DNA of 40,265 nt from Burkholderiales bacterium (GCA_020248665.1 JADCHE010000050.1:1-40265); one strand, 5' to 3'. Positions 16,914 to 27,437 are shown, counted from the stretch's first letter. Translations and numbers: made by a program. The notes: generated by a model not told the origin, from the sequence alone.

Positions 16914-17918
16914 ATGACCTCCCTCACCATCAGCCTCTACATGCTGGTCTTCCTCGTCGCGCTCGCCCTCGCGTTCGACTTCATGAACGGCTTCCACGAC
17001 GCGGCCAACTCGATCGCGACCGTGGTCTCGACCGGCGTGCTCAAGCCCTACCAGGCGGTGGTGTGGGCGGGGATGTTCAACATGCTCGCCTACCTGATCT
17101 TCGAGCTGAAGGTCGCGGCTACCGTCGGCAAGGGCATCGTCGACCCGACGGTCGTCGACCACTACGTGATCTTCGGCGCGCTGATCGGCGCGATCGCCTG
17201 GAACGTGATCACCTGGTGGTTCGGCATTCCGTCGAGCTCGTCGCACGCGCTGATCGGCGGGTTGATGGGCGCGACGATCGCGAGGGCCGGCGTGGACGCG
17301 CTGATCGGCACGGGGATCCTGAAGGTCGCAGCGTTCATCCTGGTCTCGCCGCTGCTCGGCTTCGTGCTCGGTGCGCTGCTGATGGTCGCGACCTCGTGGG
17401 TCGCGCGCAGCTCGCCGCCGCGGCGCATCGACCGCTGGTTCCGCCGGCTGCAGCTCGCCTCGTCGGCGATGTACAGCCTCGGGCACGGCAGCAACGACGC
17501 GCAGAAGACGATGGGCATCATCTGGCTGCTGCTGATCGCCGCCGGCGCGACCGGTCCGGACCACCTGCCCGGTTGGGTGGCGCCGTCGTGCTACCTCGCA
17601 CTCGGCGTCGGCACGATGTTCGGCGGCTGGCGGATCGTGAAGACAATGGGCCAGAAGATCACCAAGCTGAAGCCCGTCGGTGGCTTCTGTGCGGAGACGG
17701 GCGGCGCGATGACGCTGTTCATCGCATCGGCCGGCGGCATCCCGGTATCGACGACGCACACGATCACCGGCGCGATCGTCGGCGTGGGCTCGGCGAGGAC
17801 GTTCTCAGCGGTGCGCTGGGGGCTGGCCGGCAACATCGTCTGGGCGTGGGTCCTGACGATCCCGGCGAGCGCGTTGATGGCCGCGACCGCCTGGTATCTC
17901 GGCACCCTGGTGCTGTAG
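16914..17918 (+). CDS. pit: Inorganic phosphate transporter, PiT family
   Basis: This 334-residue integral membrane protein carries the two inverted PiT signatures: FDFMNGFHDAANSIATVVST near residue 22 and the second, LGHGSNDAQKTMGI, in the middle. About nine to ten hydrophobic segments are visible, with a basic cytoplasmic loop (ARSSPPRRIDRWFRRLQ). PiT permeases take up metal-phosphate by proton symport with low affinity. The gene follows the DUF47 partner, and the hydrolase gene starts 7 bp after its stop, suggesting cotranscription. The ATG at 16914 fits the family N-terminus. Confidence 0.94.
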   Translation: MTSLTISLYMLVFLVALALAFDFMNGFHDAANSIATVVSTGVLKPYQAVVWAGMFNMLAYLIFELKVAATVGKGIVDPTVVDHYVIFGALIGAIAWNVITWWFGIPSSSSHALIGGLMGATIARAGVDALIGTGILKVAAFILVSPLLGFVLGALLMVATSWVARSSPPRRIDRWFRRLQLASSAMYSLGHGSNDAQKTMGIIWLLLIAAGATGPDHLPGWVAPSCYLALGVGTMFGGWRIVKTMGQKITKLKPVGGFCAETGGAMTLFIASAGGIPVSTTHTITGAIVGVGSARTFSAVRWGLAGNIVWAWVLTIPASALMAATAWYLGTLVL

Positions 17919-17925
17919 GCGCCCC

Positions 17926-18609
17926 ATGGATCGAACCGCCGGCGAGCAGGTCTGGCTCGAGCTGCCTCCGATCTCGGCGAGCGCGCCGCGGCGGCTGCTG
18001 GTGTTCCTGCACGGCGCGGGTTCATCGCCCGAGACCTTCGCGCCGGTCGCGATCGCCTGGCAGCTGAAGTTCCCCGGCGCGACCGCGGTCCTGCTGCAGG
18101 GGTTGCGCCGGTTCGGGCACGGCGGAGCCGACTGGTTCGACGGCACGGAGCGCGACGCCCGCGGCCCGCTCGGCGTCGACGGCGCGACCGCTGCGGTCGC
18201 CGGGCGCATCGCTCGGCTGCAGGCGCCGCTCGGCCTCGAGGCGTGCGACACCGTGCTGGTCGGCTTCGGCCAGGGGGCGACGCTCGCGCTCGAACTCGCG
18301 CGCGCGCAGCCCGCGCTCGCAGCGATCGTCGTCGCCTACGCGGGCCGCCTCGCGCGCCCGATCGTCGACGGTGACCGGATCGGCGCGACCGTGCACCTGA
18401 TCCACGGCGAGTTCGACAGCGTGGTGCCGTCGGTCCATGCAACGCGCGCGTTCCGCGGGTTACGCGCGGTGGGCGCCGACGTCACGCTCGACATCGTCGA
18501 GGACGAGTCGCACGCGATCGGCCAGGGCATGGTGAACCTCGGCACGACCCGCGTGATGCAGACGGTGTTCCGCGGGCGCCGGCCGGCATGGCCGCGCACG
18601 CTGCACTGA
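17926..18609 (+). CDS. YpfH-like phospholipase/carboxylesterase family protein lacking the nucleophile serine
   Basis: This 227-residue alpha/beta-hydrolase belongs to the phospholipase/carboxylesterase (YpfH-like esterase) family. LLVFLHGAGSSPETFAP is the oxyanion-hole region. The nucleophile elbow, normally GFSQG, reads GFGQGAT here: residue 115 is glycine (GGC). The remaining triad positions look intact, with Asp164 in HGEFDSVVP and His196 in EDESHAIGQGM. A serine codon AGC differs from GGC by one base, so either a real loss of catalysis or a sequence error would explain it. If real, the protein is probably non-hydrolytic or uses another residue. It sits 7 bp after pit and converges on the MFS gene. 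Confidence 0.82.
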   Translation: MDRTAGEQVWLELPPISASAPRRLLVFLHGAGSSPETFAPVAIAWQLKFPGATAVLLQGLRRFGHGGADWFDGTERDARGPLGVDGATAAVAGRIARLQAPLGLEACDTVLVGFGQGATLALELARAQPALAAIVVAYAGRLARPIVDGDRIGATVHLIHGEFDSVVPSVHATRAFRGLRAVGADVTLDIVEDESHAIGQGMVNLGTTRVMQTVFRGRRPAWPRTLH

Positions 18610-18642
18610 GCCCGCCGCGCGGTTGCAGCGTGCCCGCTCGAT

Positions 18643-19869
18643 TCAAGCCGTCGCCACCCGCCGCTGCACCATCGGGCGCTGGTCGATCGGTGCGTGCATC
18701 ACCGCCGCGAAGGCGCCGAACGCGATCACCATGATCCACGCCCAGTCGTACGAGCCGGTCGCGTCGTAGATCCGTCCGCCGAGCCACGCGCCGAGGAAGC
18801 TGCCGATCTGGTGGCCGAAGAAGACCACGCCCCCCAGCAGCCCCAGGTGCCGCACGCCGTAGATCTGGCCGACCAGGCCCGTCGTCAGCGGCACCGTCGA
18901 CAGCCACATCAGCCCCATCGCCGCAGAGAACAGCCACACCGACCAGGTCGACAGCGGCGCGAGCAGGAACGCGATCATCACCAGCGAGCGTCCGACGTAG
19001 ATGCCGACCAGCAGCCACTTCTTCGGCGCCCGGCCCCCGAGCCAGCCGAACCCGAGCGAGCCGATCACGTTGAACAGTCCGACGATCGCGAGCGCCTGCG
19101 CGCCGAGCGACAGCGGCAGGCCCTTGTCGGCAAGGTAGGCCGGCAGGTGCAGGCCGATGAACACCACCTGCAGCCCGCAGACGAAGTAGCCCCAGAACAG
19201 CAGGTGGAAGCTGCGGTCGCCGCCGGCCTCGCGCAGCGCCTGGCCGAAGGTGAGGCCACCCGGCTGCGCGGAACCGGCCGCGCGGTCGCCGCGCACGCCG
19301 AGCGCGAACAGTGCGATCGTGGCGACCGCGACGGCGTGCCCGACCAGTGCGGTCTGCCAGCCGTACGCGCGGATCGCCTCGGCGGCGATCGGCAGGAACA
19401 GGAACTGGCCGAACGATCCGGCGGCGGTGCCGATCCCGAAGGCCCAGGTGCGCCGCTCGGCCGGCACCAGCTTGCCGATGGCCGCGAACACCACACCGAA
19501 CGCGGTCCCCGCGATGCCCAGGCCGTAGAGCACGCCACCGGTCAGCGTCAGGCCGACGCCGCTCGTGGTCGACGCCATGCCGACGATGCCGATCGCGTAC
19601 AGCGCCGCACCGATCATCAGCGTGCGCATCGCGCCGATCCGATCCGCGAGCGCGCCGAACGCGATCGCCCCGAGCCCCCAGGCGATGTTCTGCACCGCGA
19701 TCGCGAGGCCGAAGGTCTCGCGAGTCCAGTCGCGCGCCTGCGTCATCTCCGGCAGGAACAGGCCCGTCGTCGAGCGGGCGCCGTTGGCCAGCGCCAGGAT
19801 CACGCAGCCGGCGACGAGCGCGCCCAGCCAGGGCGCGGCCCGCGTACCGCCGCGCGTGTCAGAGCCCAC
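18643..19869 (-). CDS. Major facilitator superfamily transporter
   Basis: This 408-residue membrane protein has about 12 hydrophobic segments in two halves separated by a hydrophilic loop near residues 190-215. [18 protein letters not shown] after the second segment is the classical MFS loop signature, and [21 protein letters not shown] is its counterpart in the second half. It most resembles the monocarboxylate/oxalate-type carriers, but the substrate cannot be read from sequence. The GTG at 19869 lies within the last codons of hemL (11-bp overlap), so the two are probably one transcript, though a link to haem synthesis is not implied. Confidence 0.85.
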   Translation of the reverse strand: MGSDTRGGTRAAPWLGALVAGCVILALANGARSTTGLFLPEMTQARDWTRETFGLAIAVQNIAWGLGAIAFGALADRIGAMRTLMIGAALYAIGIVGMASTTSGVGLTLTGGVLYGLGIAGTAFGVVFAAIGKLVPAERRTWAFGIGTAAGSFGQFLFLPIAAEAIRAYGWQTALVGHAVAVATIALFALGVRGDRAAGSAQPGGLTFGQALREAGGDRSFHLLFWGYFVCGLQVVFIGLHLPAYLADKGLPLSLGAQALAIVGLFNVIGSLGFGWLGGRAPKKWLLVGIYVGRSLVMIAFLLAPLSTWSVWLFSAAMGLMWLSTVPLTTGLVGQIYGVRHLGLLGGVVFFGHQIGSFLGAWLGGRIYDATGSYDWAWIMVIAFGAFAAVMHAPIDQRPMVQRRVATA

Positions 19870-21136
19870 GGAACGCCGCCTTCGCCTGCTCCAGCGTGAA
19901 GTCGACCTCGGCGTCGCCGTGTGCCGAGGAGAAGAAGAACGCCTCGACCGGCGACGGCGGGAAGTACACGCCCGCCTCGAGCATCCGATGGTAGAAGCGC
20001 TTGAAGCGCTCGGCGTCCTGGGTCATGACCTCGGCGAAGCCCGAGGGCGGCGAGGCCATCATGTACATGCCGGCCATCGTGCCGCACTGCTGCGCGCTGA
20101 AGGTGACGCCCGCGGCCTTCGCCGCCTCCTTCAGCCCGGCGACGAGCCGGCCCAGCCGGGCCGAGGTCGCCTCGTAGAAGCCGGGCACCGAGATCAGCTC
20201 GAGCGTGGCAAGCCCGGCCGCCATCGCGATCGGGTTGCCCGACAGCGTGCCCGCCTGGTAGACGTTGCCGAGCGGTGCCATCTTCTCCATCACCGCCGCC
20301 GGGCCGCCGATCGCGCCGACCGGCATCCCGCCGCCGATCACCTTGCCGAACGCGCTGAGGTCGGGCGTCACGCCGCTCACCTGCTGCATGCCGCCGAGCG
20401 CGACGCGGAAGCCGGTCATCACCTCGTCGAAGATCAGCAGCGAGCCGTCCTTCGAGCAGATCGAGCGCAGCCCCTCGAGGAAGCCCGGCTTCGGCAGGAT
20501 CAGGTTCATGTTGCCCGCGGCCGGCTCGACCATCACGCAGGCGATCTGCCCTGGATGCGCGTCGAAGAGGGCCTGCACGCTCGCGAGGTCGTTGAACTGC
20601 GCGATCAGCGTGTGCTTGGCGAGGTCCTCGGGCACGCCGGCGGAGCTCGGCTGGCCGAATGCGAGCGCGCCGCTACCGGCCTTCACCAGCAGGCTGTCGG
20701 CGGTGCCGTGGTAGCAGCCCTCGAACTTCAGGATCTTGGTGCGACCGGTGTGGCCGCGCGCCAGGCGCAGTGCCGACATGGCGGCCTCGGTGCCCGAACT
20801 CGTGAAGCGCACCCGCTCGACGTGCGGGAACAGCGCGCAGATCCGCTCGGCGAGCTCGGTCTCCATCACGTTCGGCGCGCCGTAGGACAGGCCGTGCGCG
20901 GCCGCCTCGCGTACCCGCTCGAGCACCAGCGGATGCGAGTGGCCGACGATCATCGGGCCCCACGAGCCGAGGTAGTCGACATAGCGGTTGCCCTCGACGT
21001 CCCACATGTAGGCGCCTTCGGCGCGCGCGATGAAGCGCGGCGTGCCGCCCACCGCGCGGAACGCGCGGACCGCGGAGTTGACGCCGCCGACGAGCACCGT
21101 GCGGGCGCGGTCGAATTCCTGCTGGTTGGTGGCCAT
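19859..21136 (-). CDS. hemL: Glutamate-1-semialdehyde 2,1-aminomutase
   Basis: This 425-residue PLP enzyme of tetrapyrrole synthesis converts glutamate-1-semialdehyde to 5-aminolevulinate. Diagnostic blocks are [20 protein letters not shown] at the N-terminus, [42 protein letters not shown] and the PLP-binding lysine in [18 protein letters not shown] (Lys265). [16 protein letters not shown] and the usual C-terminus are present, so it is full length. The ATG at 21136 is preceded by GGGAG at long spacing. A TATACT -10-like hexamer is at 21171-21166 with no clear -35. The divergent enoyl-CoA hydratase starts only 71 bp away. Confidence 0.96.
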   Translation of the reverse strand: MATNQQEFDRARTVLVGGVNSAVRAFRAVGGTPRFIARAEGAYMWDVEGNRYVDYLGSWGPMIVGHSHPLVLERVREAAAHGLSYGAPNVMETELAERICALFPHVERVRFTSSGTEAAMSALRLARGHTGRTKILKFEGCYHGTADSLLVKAGSGALAFGQPSSAGVPEDLAKHTLIAQFNDLASVQALFDAHPGQIACVMVEPAAGNMNLILPKPGFLEGLRSICSKDGSLLIFDEVMTGFRVALGGMQQVSGVTPDLSAFGKVIGGGMPVGAIGGPAAVMEKMAPLGNVYQAGTLSGNPIAMAAGLATLELISVPGFYEATSARLGRLVAGLKEAAKAAGVTFSAQQCGTMAGMYMMASPPSGFAEVMTQDAERFKRFYHRMLEAGVYFPPSPVEAFFFSSAHGDAEVDFTLEQAKAAFRGL

Positions 21137-21207
21137 GGCGCTGGTCGATCTCCCTGAAAGGGGGCAGTATAGAGGCCGGCCCGCCCCGCCCTTTCCGCCG
21201 CGTGACC

Positions 21208-22017
21208 ATGTCCGAAACGACCGCCCCCCCGGCCGACACCGGCCGCATCGTCGTGCGCCGCATCGACGGCACGATCCTCGCGATCGGGCTGGACCGCCCG
21301 GCCAAGCGCAACGGCTTCACGCCCGAGATGGCGCTGCAGCTCGCCGACGCCTATACCGAGCTCGAGCGCAACGACGCGCTGCGCGTGGGGCTGCTGTACG
21401 CCGAAGGCGAGCACTTCTGCGGCGGGCTCGACCTGCCGCGATGGGCGCCCCGGATGCAGGCGGGCGAGCCCATGTGGCCCGCCGACCGGATCGACCCGTT
21501 CGGGTTGCGCGAGCCGCGCCGCACGAAGCCGGTGGTCTGCGCGGTGCAGGGATGGTGCTGGACGCTCGGGCTCGAGCTGATGATGGCCGCGGACATCGCG
21601 GTGGCGGCGCACGACTCGCGCTTCGCGCAGCTCGAGGTGCTGCGCGGCGTGATGGCCACCGGCGGCGGCACGATCCGCATCGCCGAGCGCGCGGGCCTCG
21701 CCAACGCGCTGCTGTACCTGCTGACCGGCGATGGCTTCGACGCGGCCGAGGCATACCGGCTGGGCCTCGTGCAGAAGCTCGTACCCGCGGGCACGCAGTT
21801 CGACGAAGCGCTCGCGATCGCGCGCCGGATCGCCGCGGCCGCGCCGCTCGCCGCGCGGGCGACGCTCGCCAACGCGCGGCTCGCGGTCGAGCACGGCCTG
21901 CATGCGGCGGTCGCCGAACACCGCGAGGTGCAGCAGCGGCTCGCGCGCAGCGAGGATGCGGCCGAAGGTGTGGCGGCGTTCAGGGAGCGGCGCCCGCCCC
22001 GCTTCCAGGGGCGCTGA
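21208..22017 (+). CDS. Enoyl-CoA hydratase/isomerase (crotonase) family protein
   Basis: This 269-residue crotonase-fold protein has the oxyanion-hole segment [14 protein letters not shown]. The two hydratase glutamates seem present: one in the helix [18 protein letters not shown] and one in [21 protein letters not shown], aligned with the classical QPEI...GTIPGAGGTQRL region. It therefore probably acts on an enoyl-CoA, with substrate unknown. ATG 21208 is preferred; a GTG six bases upstream is the alternative. Its last 38 bases overlap the end of the broken acetyltransferase gene on the other strand. Confidence 0.9.
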   Translation: MSETTAPPADTGRIVVRRIDGTILAIGLDRPAKRNGFTPEMALQLADAYTELERNDALRVGLLYAEGEHFCGGLDLPRWAPRMQAGEPMWPADRIDPFGLREPRRTKPVVCAVQGWCWTLGLELMMAADIAVAAHDSRFAQLEVLRGVMATGGGTIRIAERAGLANALLYLLTGDGFDAAEAYRLGLVQKLVPAGTQFDEALAIARRIAAAAPLAARATLANARLAVEHGLHAAVAEHREVQQRLARSEDAAEGVAAFRERRPPRFQGR

Positions 22018-22384
22018 CCGGCTCGCTGCGCAGCTTCATGCGCTCGTGCAACGCGACGAACCCGAGCGAGGCATGGAACCGGATCGCGTCGGGCAGCTGC
22101 GTGTCCGAGGTCAGCTGCACCATCGTCCAGCCGCGCTCGGCCGCGCGCGATCGCCCACTCGATCATCCGCAGCCCGCGACCGGGCGCCCGGGCAGCGCGA
22201 AGACGACGGGCGCCTGGTTCGGGTCGCGGTCGATCTCGTCGAACGCCGCGCCGTACGAGGCGGGCAGCGGGTCGGACACCGACTCGCGGGTCGCGCCGAG
22301 CGCGCCGTCGGCGAGCAGCCGGACGTTCGCCGGCAGGTCGTCGCGGGTCGCACGCCGTACGCTCGGCGTGCCCGCGTCGCTCAC
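21980..22384 (-). pseudogene. GNAT-family N-acetyltransferase pseudogene
   Basis: These are remains of a small acetyltransferase gene. Starting at GTG 22384 (GTGA overlap with the VOC gene stop) the frame reads VRRATRDDLPANVRLLADGALGATRESV and DPNQAPVV, a typical N-terminus. It then jumps to GLRMIEWAIA in a second frame, without the central beta strands and most of the acetyl-CoA loop, and shifts back to ERGWTMVQLTSD and RFHASLGFVALHERMKL. In the starting frame a TGA stop appears at 22165. One internal deletion plus a one-base gain (GGCC for GCC) near the ARAERG segment explains the frames. This fills the stretch between the hydratase and VOC genes. Confidence 0.8.
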
Positions 22385-22812
22385 TTCGCGAAGAGCCGCG
22401 AGGGGTCCGCGAAGGCCTTGAACTCGAGCGCGTTGCCGGACGGGTCGAGGAAGAACATCGTCGCCTGCTCCCCGACCTGGCCCTTGAAGCGCACGTGCGG
22501 CTCGATGACGAATCGGGTACCGGCCGCACGCAGCGTCTCGGCCATCGCCTCCCACTGCGCCATGCCGAGCACGACGCCGAAGTGGCGCACCGGCACGTCG
22601 TCGCCGTCGACCGCGTTGGTCGAGCGGTGCCCGCACTCCGACGGCGCGAGGTGCGCGACCACCTGGTGGCCGAACAGGTCGAAGTCGATCCACTCGTCCG
22701 ACGAGCGCCCCTCCAGGCAGCCGAGCAGCCCGCCGTAGAACGCGCGCGCGGCCTGCAGGTCGTGGACCGGGAAGGCGAGATGGAACGGCTGGGTGACGGC
22801 GTAACCGGACAC
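22381..22812 (-). CDS. VOC (glyoxalase/dioxygenase-fold) family protein
   Basis: This 143-residue vicinal-oxygen-chelate protein starts [23 protein letters not shown] after a short leader, with [24 protein letters not shown] in the middle and [17 protein letters not shown] near the end. The first-strand histidine and the C-terminal glutamate fit a metal-binding VOC site. GTG 22812 is chosen because AAGGAG stands 8 nt upstream. It lies 26 bp after the formate dehydrogenase alpha gene, so it is likely cotranscribed, but no known role links it to formate oxidation. The substrate is unknown. Confidence 0.86.
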   Translation of the reverse strand: MSGYAVTQPFHLAFPVHDLQAARAFYGGLLGCLEGRSSDEWIDFDLFGHQVVAHLAPSECGHRSTNAVDGDDVPVRHFGVVLGMAQWEAMAETLRAAGTRFVIEPHVRFKGQVGEQATMFFLDPSGNALEFKAFADPSRLFAK

Positions 22813-22838
22813 GGGACGGGCTCCTTCGGGGCGGCAGG

Positions 22839-25643
22839 TCATTGTACCGGCGGGACCTTCGGCGCCGCCGCGACGCGGACCGCGCAGTACTTGAGCTCGG
22901 GGATCTTGCCGAAGGGGTCGAGCGCGGGGTTCGTCAGCCTGTTCGCGGCGGCCTCGGCGTAGGCGAACGGCACGAAGACCGTCCCATCCGGGATGCCGTC
23001 GTCGTGCCGCGCCGCGAGCACGATGCTGCCCCGGCGCGACTCGACCGATACCGGCTCGCCGGGCTCGACACCGAGCCGCGCGAGCTCGCGGCCGTTCAGC
23101 GACGCGGTCGCCTCGGGCTCGACCGCGTCGAGCACCGTCGCGCGCCGCGTCATCGAGCCGGTGTGCCAGTGCTCGAGCTGGCGGCCGGTGATCAGCACCA
23201 TCGGCCAGTCGGCGTCGGGCCGCTCGTCGGCGAAGCGCAGCGCAGCCGGCACCAGCCGGGCGCGACCGCTGTCGGTCGGGAAGCGGTCGACGAACACCAC
23301 CGGGTGGCCGGGGTCCTCCGGCGTCGGGCACGGGTAGGTGACCGCACCCTCGCGCTCGAGGCGGGCCCAGTCGATCCCGCGGATGGAATCCATCGCCTCG
23401 CGCATCTCGGCGAATGCGTCCTGCGGGCCGGCGACGGTCCAGGGCAGCCCGAGGCGGCGGGCCATGTCGACGATGATGTCGAGGTCCTGGCGCGCCTGGC
23501 CGGGAGGATCCACCGCCTTGCGCGCGAGCTGCACGATGCGGTCGGTGTTGGTGAACGTGCCGGTCTTCTCGGCGAAGGCGGACGCCGGCAGGATCACGTC
23601 GGCGAGCCACGCGGTCTCGGTCGGGAAGATGTCCTGCACGACCAGGTGCTCGAGGGTCGCGAGCGCGGCGCGCGCATGCGTGAGATCGGGGTCGGACATC
23701 GCCGGGTTCTCGCCCATCACGTACATGCCGCGGATCGTGCCGGCCGCGGCCGCTTGCAGGATCTCGACGACGGTCAGGCCCGGGCGGCGGTCGATCGGGG
23801 CGCCCCACAGCCGCTCGATCGTGGCCGCCGCGCCAGCGTGGTCGACGCGATGGTAGTCGGGCAGCATCATCGGGATCAGGCCCGCGTCGGATGCGCCCTG
23901 CACGTTGTTCTGCCCGCGCAGCGGGTGCAGCCCGGTGCCGGGCCGGCCGATCTGGCCGGTCAGCAGCGACAGCGCGATCAGGCAGCGTGCGTTGTCGGTG
24001 CCGTGCACGTGCTGCGACACGCCCATGCCCCACAGGATCATCGACGCGCGCGAGCGTGCGAACGCACGGGCCACCGTGCGCAGCGTCGCCGCATCGATGC
24101 CGCAGACCGGCCCCATGACCTCCGGGCTGCACGCGCGCACGCTCTCGACGATCGCCGCGTAGTCCTCGGTGCGCGACTCGACGAACGCGCGGTCGACGAG
24201 GCCCTCCTCGACGATCACGTTCAGCATCGCGTTCAGCATCGCGACGTCGGTGTCGGCGCGGAACTGCAGCACGTGCGTCGCGTGCCGGGCGAGCTCGGTA
24301 CGGCGCGGGTCGGCGACGATGAGCGTCGCGCCGCGCTTGGCGGCGTTCTTGATCCAGGTCGCGGCGACCGGGTGGTTGACCGTCGGGTTGGCGCCGATGA
24401 CCAGGATCGTCTCGGCGAGCGCGACGTCGGCGACCGGGTTCGACACCGCGCCCGAGCCGAGGCCCTCGAGCAGCGCGGCGACCGAGGACGCGTGGCAGAG
24501 CCGCGTGCAGTGGTCGACGTTGTTCGTGCCGAAGCCGGTACGCACCAGCTTCTGGAACAGGTAGGCCTCCTCGTTGCTGCCCTTGGCGGAGCCGAAGCCG
24601 GCGAGCGCGGACGGCCCGTGCCCGTCGCGGATGCGCGCGAGGCCGCCGGCGGCGATGGCCATGGCCTCCTCCCAGCTCGCCTCGCGGAACGCGTCGCGCC
24701 AGTTCGCGGGCACGCGCTCGAACGCGGGCTCCTTCGGCACGCCCTCGCGGCGGATCAGCGGCACGGTCAGCCGCTCGGGGCTCGACGCGTAGTCGAAGCC
24801 GAAGCGGCCCTTCACGCACAGGCGTCCATGGTTCGCGGGGCCGTCGCGACCCTCGACCCAGTCGATGCGGCCGTCGCGCACGTGGTAGGTGGCCTGGCAG
24901 CCGACGCCGCAGAACGGGCACAGCGAGTCGACGCTGCGCTCGGTCGCGGTCGGGTCGACCACCTCGCCGGCCGCGTCGCCGAGGCGGCGCGGCAGCAGGG
25001 CGCCGGTCGGGCACGCCTGCACGCACTCGCCGCAGGCGACACAGGTGGAGGCGCCCATCGGGTCGGCCTGGTCGAATACGATCCGCGCCGCGTCGCCGCG
25101 CCACGCGTAGCCGATCACGTCATTCACCTGCTCCTCGCGGCAGGCGCGCACGCAGCGGCCGCACTGGATGCAGGCGTCGAGCGAGACGGCCATCGCCGGG
25201 TGCGACAGGTCGACCGGTACCGCCTCGCGCGGCGCGAAGCGCGTGCCCTCGACGCCGAGCGCGCGCGCCCATCGCAGCAGCTCCGAGTCCTTGCGCTGGG
25301 ACGCGGCCGGCGCCTCGGCGAGCAGCAGCTCGAGCACCATCCGCTGCGAGCCGCGGGCCCGCTCGCTGTCCGCGCGCACCGTCATGCCCTCGGCGGGCGC
25401 ACGGCAGCACGAGGGCGCGAGCACGCGCTCGCCGTCGATCTCGACGACGCACGCGCGGCAGTTGCCGTCGGGGCGCAGGCCATCCGAGTGGCACAGGTGC
25501 GGGATTTCGACGCCGTGACGCGCGGCGCACGACAGGATCGACTCGCCGGGCACGGCCTCGAGCGGCCGGCCGTCGAGCGTGAAGCGGATCGGGGCGGCCT
25601 GCGGGTCGGGCGACAGCGCGGCGGCGGCGGTCGGGGCGTTCAT
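22839..25643 (-). CDS. fdsA: NAD-dependent formate dehydrogenase, alpha (molybdopterin) subunit
   Basis: This 934-residue catalytic subunit has an N-terminal NuoG-like [2Fe-2S] domain ([21 protein letters not shown]), then ferredoxin-type motifs [11 protein letters not shown] and [16 protein letters not shown]. The [4Fe-4S]/molybdopterin domain starts CPFCGVGC. Cys383 in [11 protein letters not shown] is the likely molybdenum ligand; the enzyme is thus a cysteine, not selenocysteine, form. It oxidises formate to CO2 and passes electrons to the diaphorase encoded upstream. The ATG at 25643 overlaps that gene's stop (ATGA). No fdhD or fdsD gene is in the window. Related molybdenum oxidoreductases exist, but the pairing with a NuoEF-type diaphorase makes formate dehydrogenase the best reading. 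Confidence 0.9.
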   Translation of the reverse strand: MNAPTAAAALSPDPQAAPIRFTLDGRPLEAVPGESILSCAARHGVEIPHLCHSDGLRPDGNCRACVVEIDGERVLAPSCCRAPAEGMTVRADSERARGSQRMVLELLLAEAPAASQRKDSELLRWARALGVEGTRFAPREAVPVDLSHPAMAVSLDACIQCGRCVRACREEQVNDVIGYAWRGDAARIVFDQADPMGASTCVACGECVQACPTGALLPRRLGDAAGEVVDPTATERSVDSLCPFCGVGCQATYHVRDGRIDWVEGRDGPANHGRLCVKGRFGFDYASSPERLTVPLIRREGVPKEPAFERVPANWRDAFREASWEEAMAIAAGGLARIRDGHGPSALAGFGSAKGSNEEAYLFQKLVRTGFGTNNVDHCTRLCHASSVAALLEGLGSGAVSNPVADVALAETILVIGANPTVNHPVAATWIKNAAKRGATLIVADPRRTELARHATHVLQFRADTDVAMLNAMLNVIVEEGLVDRAFVESRTEDYAAIVESVRACSPEVMGPVCGIDAATLRTVARAFARSRASMILWGMGVSQHVHGTDNARCLIALSLLTGQIGRPGTGLHPLRGQNNVQGASDAGLIPMMLPDYHRVDHAGAAATIERLWGAPIDRRPGLTVVEILQAAAAGTIRGMYVMGENPAMSDPDLTHARAALATLEHLVVQDIFPTETAWLADVILPASAFAEKTGTFTNTDRIVQLARKAVDPPGQARQDLDIIVDMARRLGLPWTVAGPQDAFAEMREAMDSIRGIDWARLEREGAVTYPCPTPEDPGHPVVFVDRFPTDSGRARLVPAALRFADERPDADWPMVLITGRQLEHWHTGSMTRRATVLDAVEPEATASLNGRELARLGVEPGEPVSVESRRGSIVLAARHDDGIPDGTVFVPFAYAEAAANRLTNPALDPFGKIPELKYCAVRVAAAPKVPPVQ

Positions 25644-27340
25644 CCCTTCGAGACCTCGTGGGGGAAGTACCGGAGCACCGAGTCGAATGGATTCGGCGCG
25701 GCCTGGCCGAGCCCGCAGATCGACGCGTCGCGCATCGCGCGCGACAGCTCGCCGAGCAGCGCGGCGTCCCACGCCGGCGATTCGAGCAGCGGCTCGGCCT
25801 TCGCGGTGCCGGCACGGCACGGTGTGCACTGGCCGCAGGACTCGTGGCGGAAGAAGCGCAGCAGGTTCGCGGCTGCGTCGCGCGCGCGGTCGCGCTCGGA
25901 CAGCACGACGACCGCGCAGGAGCCGACGAGTGCGCCGTGCGGCGCGAGCGTGTCGAAGTCGAGCGGCACGTCGGCGAGCGACGCGGGCAGGATGCCACCC
26001 GACGCGCCCCCCGGCAGGAAGCCGTACAGCGCGTGGCCGTCGGCCATCCCGCCGCAGTACTCGTCGACCAGCTCGCGCAGCGTGATGCCGGCCGGCGCGA
26101 GCTTGACACCCGGCTCGCGCACGCGACCGGACACCGAGAACGATCGCAAGCCGACACGCCCTCGCCGGCCGTTCGACGCATAGTCGGCCGCGCCGCGCTC
26201 GAGGATCGTCGCGACCCACATCAGGGTCTCGGGGTTGTTGACGAGCGTCGGCCGCCCGAAGAGGCCGACCTGCGCGACGTAGGGCGGCCGCAGCCGCGGC
26301 ATGCCGCGCCGGCCCTCGATCGACTCGATCATCGCCGACTCCTCGCCGCACACGTAGGCGCCCGCGCCGCGTCGCAGGTGCACCTCGGGCGCCGCGCCCG
26401 CGCCTGCCGGCCACGCCTCGGATAGCCACGCGCGCAGCGCCGGCAGCTCGCGCTCGAGCCACGCGCGCACGCCGGCGTATTCGTCGCGCAGGTACAGGTA
26501 CACCGCGGACGCGCCGACCGCCCACGCGCCGATGAGCATGCCCTCGAGGATGCGGTGCGGCGCGGTCTCGAGCCACACGCGGTCCTTGAAGGTGCCGGGC
26601 TCGCCCTCGTCGGCGTTGACCGCCATCAGACGCGGCCCCGGCTGCGCGGCGACGGTGCGCCACTTGCGGTGCGTCGGGAAGCCTGCACCGCCGAGCCCGC
26701 GCAGGCCCGAGGCCTCGAGCGCGGCGAACACCGCGTCGCGGCTCGTGCCCCCATCCAGGCAGCCACGAAGCTGCGCGTAGGCACCCGCGGCGAGCGCGTG
26801 GTCGAACGGCAGCGCGTCGGGCGGCGCGCACTCCCGCGCGCCGGCGTCGAGCGCCGCGCGGACCGCGTCGGGCGCCGCGTGCTCGACCGGGTGGCGGTCC
26901 ACGATCGCGACAGGCGCGCGGTCGCAACGGCCGACGCAGGGCACGCGCTGCACGCGGACCGTGTCGGCGGGCAGCCCGGCCGCGAGTGCGTCGGCGAGCG
27001 CATCGGCGCCCTGGATCGCGCAGGAGATCGAATCGCAGACACGCACGGTCAGCGCGGGCGGCGGGGCGCCGCCGTCGCGCACGACGTCGAAGTGGTGGTA
27101 GAAGGTCGCGACCTCGAACACCTCGGCCTGCGACATCCGGAATGCGTCGGCGATCGCGGCGATCGCAGCCGACGACAGGTGCCGCTCGGCGTCCTGCACC
27201 CGGTGAAGCGCCTCGATCAGCAGGTCGGGCCGGCGCGGCAGGTCGGCGAGCAGGTCAGCGACGCGCGCGGCGACGGCCGAATCGAGCGGGCGCCCCTTGG
27301 GACGGCCGACCGGACGGCGGAAATGCAGAGGTCTCTCCAT
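25640..27340 (-). CDS. Formate dehydrogenase diaphorase: fused gamma (NuoE-like) and beta (NuoF-like) subunit
   Basis: This 566-residue protein joins two subunits that are separate (FdsG and FdsB) in Cupriavidus and Rhodobacter. Residues about 15-160 are the thioredoxin-like [2Fe-2S] domain: the helical AERHLSSAAIAAIADA start and the cysteine pairs CDSISC and CVGRC. From about residue 210 the NuoF part has GGAGFPTHRKW (NADH), NADEGEPGTFKDR (FMN), GAGAYVCGEESAMIESIEG and, near residue 498, the [4Fe-4S] motif ESCGQCTPCRAGT with SICGLG. It reduces NAD+ with electrons from the alpha subunit. ATG 27340 is chosen over the GTG nine bases upstream. It is the first gene of this operon. Confidence 0.88.
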   Translation of the reverse strand: MERPLHFRRPVGRPKGRPLDSAVAARVADLLADLPRRPDLLIEALHRVQDAERHLSSAAIAAIADAFRMSQAEVFEVATFYHHFDVVRDGGAPPPALTVRVCDSISCAIQGADALADALAAGLPADTVRVQRVPCVGRCDRAPVAIVDRHPVEHAAPDAVRAALDAGARECAPPDALPFDHALAAGAYAQLRGCLDGGTSRDAVFAALEASGLRGLGGAGFPTHRKWRTVAAQPGPRLMAVNADEGEPGTFKDRVWLETAPHRILEGMLIGAWAVGASAVYLYLRDEYAGVRAWLERELPALRAWLSEAWPAGAGAAPEVHLRRGAGAYVCGEESAMIESIEGRRGMPRLRPPYVAQVGLFGRPTLVNNPETLMWVATILERGAADYASNGRRGRVGLRSFSVSGRVREPGVKLAPAGITLRELVDEYCGGMADGHALYGFLPGGASGGILPASLADVPLDFDTLAPHGALVGSCAVVVLSERDRARDAAANLLRFFRHESCGQCTPCRAGTAKAEPLLESPAWDAALLGELSRAMRDASICGLGQAAPNPFDSVLRYFPHEVSKG

Positions 27341-27420
27341 GCGGCGCACTCTGATCCCGAGTGTCTGTCCGTGCCATGCGTCGAAGGACGTAGGCCCCTA
27401 TGGTACGGGGAAACGCGCGG

Positions 27421-27437
27421 GCGGGCTCGGAGCCCGC
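27421..27437. repeat. 17-bp palindrome upstream of the formate dehydrogenase operon
   Basis: GCGGGCTC-G-GAGCCCGC has perfect 8-bp arms. It lies about 80 bp before the diaphorase start, in the 208-bp gap after dnaJ, which contains no gene. It could be a weak terminator for the dnaJ message, since both operons run the same way, or an operator. No clear promoter could be picked out here. Confidence 0.4.

Noticed and set aside
22839-26927. An apparent 1,362-residue formate dehydrogenase alpha subunit
   Set aside because: The part before ATG 25643 is the diaphorase gene read in the wrong frame.
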